Source: CALVZT01 sp964368755
GTDB taxonomy: Bacteria; Bacillota; Clostridia; Christensenellales; UBA1242
Length of the DNA: 64,000 nt
NCBI GenBank assembly: GCA_964368755.1
Contig: CAYJCR010000001.1
Span: 124,001-188,000, forward strand
Direction: 5' to 3'
How positions within the stretch are numbered: the first letter of the stretch is position 1; each line of letters opens with the position of its first letter. Shown here piece after piece: positions 58,888 to 64,000 of the stretch. The position numbers and the translations under genes are program-made. The notes under the pieces are model-generated. The model saw nothing but the letters and a program-made list of their open reading frames with translations. It was not told where the DNA came from and did no database searches.

Positions 58888-60519
58888 ATGGATTTCTTTT
58901 CACCAACAAATATTCATATGTACATAGCCATTGGACTATCTCTTGTCAATGGTGCTTTGTTGTGCGTGGCGGGGTATAAGTTCTTCCAGATTATACAGCT
59001 CTCTGGATATAAAATCAAAGGTTACTTCACGTGGCTCAAAGATACCAAAGCCAACTATGTCAACCGTATAATAATGCTATGTTTTCTTAGCGTATGTGGA
59101 AGCTTAGTTGTTAATTGCTTGTTCGATGTATATAGTCCATTATCCTTGTATTCTTATATCGGATTGATATTCTATTTCTATTTTACAATTGTGTTCTGTG
59201 TCAATTTGTATTCAGCACCGAAGAAAGTGCCTTTGAAGAATACTCGCAGAATGACAAGGCTTAACATTGCTGCATTTGTTTTTATCAGTCTTATCTCATT
59301 TGTATTCATTGTACTTTCTAGCAAGTTCTTGCATATGTTTAGATTCGGAGCAGTATGCTTGACGCCATTGTTATTGCCAGTCATTATACCTTGTGTTCAC
59401 TGGATAATGGTGCCAATAGAAGAGCTTATTAAGAAGACGTTTGTGACAAAGGCTAAGAAAAGACTTAGTACTATGCCAAATCTTATCAAGATAGGTATCA
59501 CAGGTAGTTTTGGTAAGACTAGTACCAAATATATCCTCAATACAATATTGAGAGAGAAATATAGTGTATGCATGAGTCCACATAGTTTCAATACAACAAC
59601 TGGATTATGTAAGGTTGTCAATGATTATCTCAAAGATGACAACGAAGTACTTATTGCTGAGATGGGTGCAAGGAACAAGGGTGATATCTCAAAGATATGC
59701 AATATCATACAACCTAAGTACGCTATTATCACAGGGGTAGGGACTCAACACTTACATACATTCAAGACAGTTGAGAATATTGCTAATACGAAGTTCGAGC
59801 TTATTGATAGTTTGCCAAAAGACGGTGTCGCAGTATTCAATGGTGATAATGAGATAGCTGTCAAGATGTATGATAGATGCTCTGTGCAAGAGAAATATCT
59901 TGTCGGAACCAAAGACTCTTTGGTCAAGGCAACACGTGTACGAGTTGATAATAATGGCACACACTTTTCTTTGCAAATAGGTGAAGATATTATCAATTGC
60001 AATACCAAACTTATGGGTAGGCACAATGTTGAGAATATATCACTTTGTGTGCAACTAGCTAAGGTGCTTGGACTCACTCTAGATCAGATAAAGAAAGGTA
60101 TAGAAAAACTTGAACCTGTAGCTCACAGACTAGAACTTATCGAGAATGATAACGGAGTATTGGTACTGGATGACTCATACAATGCGAGTGTTGAAGGAAG
60201 TACCGTAGCACTTGAAGTCTTAGCCAAACTCGGAAACAAGAAGATAGTTGTTACCCCAGGACTAGTAGAGTTGGGTACGATAGAGAAGGAAGAGAACTTC
60301 AACTTTGGTGTCAAACTCGCAGGGGTTGCTGATTATGTCATCATAGTCAACAAAGTCAATAGCAAGAGTTTGCGTGATGGATTGCTTAGCAAAGAGTATC
60401 CAGAAGATAGGATTATTCTTGTAGATACCTTAGAGCAAGCCAAAGATAAGTTCAGCACTCTCATTAGTAGTGGAGACGTGATACTACTTGAGAATGATCT
60501 TCCTGATAATTACATCTAG
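58888..60519 (+). CDS. murF: MurF-type Mur ligase with N-terminal membrane domain
   Basis: 543 aa. The C-terminal two thirds match MurF, which adds D-Ala-D-Ala to UDP-MurNAc-tripeptide: ATP site GITGSFGKTSTKYI (~202), HSFNTTTGL, LIAEMGARNKGDI, the Mur-ligase middle-domain TGVGTQHL and VLDDSYNASVEGS. Unusually, residues ~1-185 are not the canonical UDP-binding domain but four to five membrane helices (YIAIGLSLVNGALLCVAGY, MLCFLSVCGSLVVNCLF, IGLIFYFYFTIVFCVNLY, AAFVFISLISFVFIVL, LTPLLLPVIIPCV). A membrane-bound ligase, perhaps on a lipid-linked substrate, is inferred. GGAG precedes the ATG. Follows the hydrolase; a terminator follows. Confidence 0.85.
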   Translation: MDFFSPTNIHMYIAIGLSLVNGALLCVAGYKFFQIIQLSGYKIKGYFTWLKDTKANYVNRIIMLCFLSVCGSLVVNCLFDVYSPLSLYSYIGLIFYFYFTIVFCVNLYSAPKKVPLKNTRRMTRLNIAAFVFISLISFVFIVLSSKFLHMFRFGAVCLTPLLLPVIIPCVHWIMVPIEELIKKTFVTKAKKRLSTMPNLIKIGITGSFGKTSTKYILNTILREKYSVCMSPHSFNTTTGLCKVVNDYLKDDNEVLIAEMGARNKGDISKICNIIQPKYAIITGVGTQHLHTFKTVENIANTKFELIDSLPKDGVAVFNGDNEIAVKMYDRCSVQEKYLVGTKDSLVKATRVRVDNNGTHFSLQIGEDIINCNTKLMGRHNVENISLCVQLAKVLGLTLDQIKKGIEKLEPVAHRLELIENDNGVLVLDDSYNASVEGSTVALEVLAKLGNKKIVVTPGLVELGTIEKEENFNFGVKLAGVADYVIIVNKVNSKSLRDGLLSKEYPEDRIILVDTLEQAKDKFSTLISSGDVILLENDLPDNYI

Positions 60520-60539
60520 ATAGATAATATATCATATAT

Positions 60540-60569
60540 ACAACAGCAGAACATTGCTGTTGTTTTTTT
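60540..60569 (+). terminator. Terminator after murF
   Basis: ACAACAGCA/TGCTGTTGT perfect 9-bp stem, 6-base loop, seven T. It separates murF from ddl. Confidence 0.9.
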
Positions 60570-60607
60570 CATATCATACTATTAAGAAAAAATACTGGAG
60601 TTTGTGT

Positions 60608-61696
60608 ATGAAAAATGTCGCAATAATATTTGGTGGAGTAAGTCAAGAACATGATGTGTCTATTATTACTGCAAAACAAGTATATGAATCAATAGATAGA
60701 TCGAAGTATAATATATTACTTATATACATAGACCGTAACAATGTCTGGCATTATGCTGAGAAGTTTGATATCAAAGATTTTGTCTACAAGTCGGACAGAC
60801 TTCAAGTAGTAAGTTTAGTTAGTGGCGATAAGACTTTGTATAGAAAAAAAGGTAAGACATTCAAACCTTACAAAAGTATAGATATTGCTTTGCTTGCCAC
60901 CCACGGTGGTATGGGAGAAGATGGTGCATTGCAAGCTGTACTTGATGGGAGCGGTATCGTATATTGTTCTTCTGGGAGATTATCTAGTGCTATCACTATG
61001 GATAAGATTGTAATGAAAGCATTGTTCACTACAAATAACATTCCGACTGCAAGATATATAAGTATCAATAAGAAGACAGCAACTGCCATGGTAGACAAAA
61101 TGATACAAAACACTATTGATTATCCTGTTATTGTCAAACCGTCGGGTTTGGGTAGTAGCATAGGTATATCGGTTTGTAAGACAGACAAAGACCTCGACAA
61201 AGCTCTTAACCTTGCATATGCGTATGATCAAAGAGTTTTGATCGAGCAGTATATCGATGGGGCTAGAGAAGTTAATATGGCTGTTATTGGGGATCAAGAT
61301 ACTGCCGAATTGTCGCAGACAGAACAGCCGATAGGACTACAACAAATATTGACTTTTGAAGATAAGTATATTAGTAATAAAAAATCAAAAGGTTCTCAAA
61401 AAAGAAAAATGCCTGCAGACATATCTTCTTCAGAGAAGCAACAAATAGAAAATATCAGTAGGCAGTTGTTCGAGATATTTGGACTAAGTGGAGTCGTAAG
61501 AATCGACTTCTTATTGTCCAAAGATGGAACGGTACTAGTCAATGAGATTAACAGCCTCCCAGGGTCCCTTGCATTCTATCTATTCAAGTGGAGTTTTAGG
61601 AAGCATATTGACAAACTCATTGCAATAGCAGAGAAGAGTTCGGTGTGTAACAAAGTAATATACAAGTCCAAGATATTGGACAATTACATTAACTAA
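60608..61696 (+). CDS. ddl: D-alanine-D-alanine ligase
   Basis: 362 aa ATP-grasp enzyme making the D-Ala-D-Ala dipeptide used by MurF. Seen: IIFGGVSQEHDVSI at the N-terminus, THGGMGEDGALQA, GSGIVYCSSGRLSSAITMDKIV, KPSGLGSSIGI (ATP loop), EQYIDGAREVNMAV, and metal/catalytic VRIDFLLSKDGTVLVNEINSLPGSL. The ATG at 60608 has TGGAG seven bases upstream; an 18-codon extension lies partly in the murF terminator and is rejected. Its stop overlaps the end of the reverse-strand HTH gene by 8 bp. Confidence 0.96.
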   Translation: MKNVAIIFGGVSQEHDVSIITAKQVYESIDRSKYNILLIYIDRNNVWHYAEKFDIKDFVYKSDRLQVVSLVSGDKTLYRKKGKTFKPYKSIDIALLATHGGMGEDGALQAVLDGSGIVYCSSGRLSSAITMDKIVMKALFTTNNIPTARYISINKKTATAMVDKMIQNTIDYPVIVKPSGLGSSIGISVCKTDKDLDKALNLAYAYDQRVLIEQYIDGAREVNMAVIGDQDTAELSQTEQPIGLQQILTFEDKYISNKKSKGSQKRKMPADISSSEKQQIENISRQLFEIFGLSGVVRIDFLLSKDGTVLVNEINSLPGSLAFYLFKWSFRKHIDKLIAIAEKSSVCNKVIYKSKILDNYIN

Positions 61697-61991
61697 GTTT
61701 GTTGAGTATGTTATGAGCGACTTGTTCTTGGGACTTCGATAGAGTATTGTATAGATACTCTTTTTCTTGTTCAGAGAATACTAGTGAGGAGATACAAAAG
61801 GACTTGTCTATACCTATGCCACCATTCCTACCAGTGTATGTCATAGTGGGTATGCCAGCACTTTCTAACTCATTGAGATATCTGTATATTGTTCTCTGAC
61901 AGACTTCAAACTTGCGTGCCAAAACCGATGCCCTTACGACATTGTTCCTTAATAGCTCTATTAGTATTCCCATAGCAAGATATGTTTTCAT
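61689..61991 (-). CDS. Small HTH regulator (DeoR/YafY-type), SOS-boxed and leaderless
   Basis: 100 aa. An N-terminal winged helix of the HTH_11 type: LLRNNVVRASVLARKFEVCQ, RTIYRYLNELESAGIPT, then a YTGRNGGIGID wing. In WYL-family regulators this domain is followed by ~200 residues of WYL sensor; here only a short helical tail follows, so it is a stand-alone or truncated form. The ATG at 61991 lies six bases after a perfect TATAAT, so the mRNA is leaderless; a 13-codon longer frame would begin inside the LexA-like box. Convergent overlap with ddl. Possibly a damage-induced repressor. Confidence 0.82.
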   Translation of the reverse strand: MKTYLAMGILIELLRNNVVRASVLARKFEVCQRTIYRYLNELESAGIPTMTYTGRNGGIGIDKSFCISSLVFSEQEKEYLYNTLSKSQEQVAHNILNKLS

Positions 61992-61997
61992 ACTTGC

Positions 61998-62037
61998 ATT
62001 ATATATCAAACATTTGCGTTTGTCAAACATATGTTCG
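61998..62037 (-). promoter_or_regulatory. Consensus promoter with LexA-like box
   Basis: Reverse strand: CGAACATATGTTTG (62024-62037) overlaps TTGACA (62021-62026), 17-base spacer, TATAAT (61998-62003), six bases to the ATG. Both hexamers are perfect. Layout matches the dinB promoter: the box ends over the -35 in both. Confidence 0.85.
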
Positions 62038-62042
62038 ATACA

Positions 62043-63179
62043 TTATTTTATCAAAAACACAAATATATCTCTTTGTCCAAAATTGGTTTCATAGTCATTC
62101 ATATTCGCTTTGGTACTTACTACAATAATTTTTTTGTTAACGGAGAAGTAACAATCCCCAATTTCGTTGCCATTGATGACTGTACTGCCGGTTGCAAGAT
62201 TGCCTGCATAAGTCCAGTATATATTATTTGTATGGTCAATAAGAAGTTTGGCATTACTTGGGAGACTTGAGTTTTGAGAGATTAGATCTCCATGTCGACA
62301 TAGATTCCATTGAATGGGCTCTATACTGTTACATATGAGTATGCTGTATCCAATGTCAGAGACCAAGATATCAACTTTGGTAATATCTTCACATACATCG
62401 GCATAGGTGAAGATAATGTTATGTGTATAATCAAGTTTGGTGACAATGATGTATTCATCGACTTTGGCTGACAAAAAATAGCAATCTTCGAATAGTTGCG
62501 TTGATACGAATTCGGCTTGTTCGAACGTGATAACTATTGTATCGCTTTGTGTATCATATATAACGATATTGTCTTGGCTTTGTAAGATTAGACTGCTATT
62601 GACAACAGCTGTGACTTTGTCGAAGTCAACTTCAAGACTCCTGGTACTTGTGCTAGATACAAGAGAGTTTGTTATACTATCTACTTCAACTAAGTTATCG
62701 TACATACTTATCAGTTGAGAAGCTGTTGTATCATGAAGATAGGTGATATAGTCCTGCGTTATATGATACAACTTGTACGAGGTGTTGAATATTATCGCAT
62801 AAATACTTTGGTTGATGACAATAGAGTCTATTACTTTGCCGTCGGCGATTTTTTTGTTATCAATGAGATTGCATTGACTGTCGATTGTCAATAGGCTTAT
62901 GTAAGATTCTGTGGGGCTATCTGTCTGACATAGAATGATAATACTATCTTCAAGTTCTACAACTGATAGCATTGTGTCGTCGTATTCTGTGAGATAATTG
63001 TTCGCAAGTATAACATTCTGATTGTCAATCTTGTATGGAAGATAATGCTGTAACTCATCTTCCGCAACAGCATAGTCCTCTGTCGGATGATTATAATTGA
63101 GCGAAGAGAGCAGTACGATGACTGCAAGTAGTATCAATCCGAATGTTATCCTAAGCAGATTGAATAAGTTTTTGTTCAT
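62043..63179 (-). CDS. Membrane-anchored extracellular protein, possibly propeller-like
   Basis: 378 aa, not recognised. One N-terminal helix (ITFGLILLAVIVLLSSL, ~12-28) anchors an outer region of ~350 residues made of repeated short strands (e.g. SIIILCQTDSPTESYISLLTID, QSIYAIIFNTSYKLYHI, NIVIYDTQSDTIVITF, YIIVTKLDYTHNIIFTYAD), a pattern like beta-propeller blades of 40-50 residues. No enzyme motif seen. AGGAGG lies upstream of the ATG. Its 3' end runs to 6 bp from the LexA-like box of the HTH gene downstream, leaving no room for a terminator, so read-through into that gene is possible. Function unknown. Confidence 0.72.
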   Translation of the reverse strand: MNKNLFNLLRITFGLILLAVIVLLSSLNYNHPTEDYAVAEDELQHYLPYKIDNQNVILANNYLTEYDDTMLSVVELEDSIIILCQTDSPTESYISLLTIDSQCNLIDNKKIADGKVIDSIVINQSIYAIIFNTSYKLYHITQDYITYLHDTTASQLISMYDNLVEVDSITNSLVSSTSTRSLEVDFDKVTAVVNSSLILQSQDNIVIYDTQSDTIVITFEQAEFVSTQLFEDCYFLSAKVDEYIIVTKLDYTHNIIFTYADVCEDITKVDILVSDIGYSILICNSIEPIQWNLCRHGDLISQNSSLPSNAKLLIDHTNNIYWTYAGNLATGSTVINGNEIGDCYFSVNKKIIVVSTKANMNDYETNFGQRDIFVFLIK

Positions 63180-63309
63180 ATAAAAAAGCCTCCTATCAAG
63201 ATTGTTACAATGTTATCACATTGCAATCAGTCATATATGATAGGAGACAAAAGTAGTTAGATTATACTGTAATAGTTCAAAAAACCATACAATAGGATTC
63301 ATAATAGTT

Positions 63310-64000
63310 TTATAAACAGTATTTGTCTATAATATTGCAAATTTTTTGATTGCTATCTAAGTTGGCACTATTTGACATATTGCCTATATACTCATTTTGG
63401 CGTGATAGTAATTGCTTGATTTTGTCGAGAAGTATGTCTATGGTCATTGCTTCTTGATATAGCACCATTGCATAGCCTTTCTTTTGGAACAACTCAGCGT
63501 TCTGAACTTGATCGCCTCGTGAGGACTTCTTTGGCAAAGGTATGAGTAGCATTGGTTTTTTGATTGCCAACAATTCATTTATTACATTGGAGCCAGCTCT
63601 ACTTACAACTATGTCTGATATCGCAAGCAAGTTCTCTAATGTATTGGTGTATTCGACTTTGTAGTAACTTTTGGCAGTTATATTGGGTGACTTATTCTTA
63701 CCTGTTATGTGGATAATATTGTAGTACCTTGTAAGGACTTTGATATTGCTCTCGATAAGATTGTTGATAGCTTGAGCTCCTGTTGAGCCACCGATGAATA
63801 GGATTGTCTTTTTTGTTCTATCTAGTTTTGTAGTCTTGTATCCCAATTCTTTGCTGCCTTGAAGCAGAGCTTTGCGTATAGGTGGACCAGTGAAAACACA
63901 CTTATTATGTCCTTTGGCCGTTTCTTCAAAACTTGTGCACATACAATTGCATTTGCGATAAATTATCTTATTGGCTAGCCCCATACTGAGATCTGATTCG
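63310..64000 (-). CDS. murG: MurG glycosyltransferase, N-terminus outside window
   Basis: The reverse-strand frame stays open to the window edge; ~230 residues are visible, the C-terminal two thirds. MurG adds GlcNAc to lipid I to give lipid II at the inner face of the membrane. Seen: the end of the N-domain (SDLSMGLANK), KCVFTGPPIRKAL, ILFIGGSTGAQAIN (nucleotide-binding), SRAGSNVINELLAIKKPMLLIPLPK and GDQVQNAELF, the UDP-GlcNAc site. All are canonical. The gene ends ~130 bp before the anchored unknown protein; no clear terminator stands between them. Completes the set of wall-precursor genes in the window. Confidence 0.95.
   Translation of the reverse strand, partial: ESDLSMGLANKIIYRKCNCMCTSFEETAKGHNKCVFTGPPIRKALLQGSKELGYKTTKLDRTKKTILFIGGSTGAQAINNLIESNIKVLTRYYNIIHITGKNKSPNITAKSYYKVEYTNTLENLLAISDIVVSRAGSNVINELLAIKKPMLLIPLPKKSSRGDQVQNAELFQKKGYAMVLYQEAMTIDILLDKIKQLLSRQNEYIGNMSNSANLDSNQKICNIIDKYCL

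Noticed and set aside
63201..63229. Inverted repeat GATTG..CAATG / CATTG..CAATC upstream of the anchored unknown gene
   Set aside because: The arms are imperfect and do not align with a clear promoter, so an operator call is not supported.

Overview
The window reads as chromosomal DNA of an AT-rich, single-membrane (Gram-positive type) member of the Firmicutes, most plausibly an uncultured gut Clostridia lineage. The support is a glycine T-box leader ahead of a single-chain glycyl-tRNA synthetase, a CtsR-controlled ClpC, a Gram-positive-type LexA box, long-form HPF, an Obg/YhbY pair, many small single-pass exported proteins, and giant BIG2 and YDG/MBG surface proteins. Stops are TAA, TAG and TGA, so the code is standard. 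The lineage is an inference; no rRNA lies in the window. There is no phage, IS element, CRISPR array or conjugation module. Most of the content is housekeeping, with a few accessory patches.

Layout. 1-1.2 kb: end of a surface-protein gene. 1.2-2.7 kb: rsmD, then a rearranged tRNA-Lys locus holding one intact tRNA, tRNA fragments, a 91-bp direct repeat and a pair of inverted 54-bp hairpin elements. 2.7-6 kb: alr, a CYTH protein, T-box and glyS. 6-9 kb: two membrane proteins of unknown role, dut and tRNA-Glu. 9-16.5 kb: comEC-holA, a membrane protein and an M28 peptidase; then rpsT (reverse), murI and two unknown genes. 16.7-30.9 kb: a four-gene operon of ABC ATPase, permease and two giant exported proteins (2059 and 1764 aa). 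30.9-35 kb: an anchored unknown protein, a lipid kinase, a GrpB-family protein, and a tRNA-Leu preceded by two 133-bp repeats that copy its 5' end. 35-42.4 kb: polA, a lytic transglycosylase, an 18-codon small ORF, lysS, degV and dinB. 42.4-46 kb: ctsR-clpC and hpf with a structured leader. 46-51.9 kb: kbl, an ABC-like pseudo-ATPase with a PucR-type HTH protein, three genes around a subtilisin, a cysteine desulfurase and a DUF3343 protein. 51.9-64 kb: nth, obgE, yhbY, rsfS, a PAP2 phosphatase, tsaE-tsaB-rimI, a hydrolase, a membrane-fused murF, ddl, an SOS-boxed HTH gene, an anchored unknown and a partial murG.

Themes. (1) Peptidoglycan supply is well represented: alr, murI, ddl, murF, murG and a lytic transglycosylase. 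(2) Translation and ribosome upkeep is spread through the window: rsmD, glyS, lysS, rpsT, hpf, obgE, yhbY, rsfS, tsaE/tsaB/rimI and three tRNAs. (3) Stress and repair: ctsR-clpC with a readable CtsR operator, dinB and a small HTH gene that carry the same LexA-like box at the same place in their promoters, plus polA, nth and dut. (4) Several genes without a Shine-Dalgarno sequence have a -10 box ending only 6-7 bases before their ATG, the signature of leaderless mRNAs. The least explained parts are the two tRNA-derived repeat loci, the surface-protein/ABC operon and the degenerate ABC ATPase with its HTH partner.
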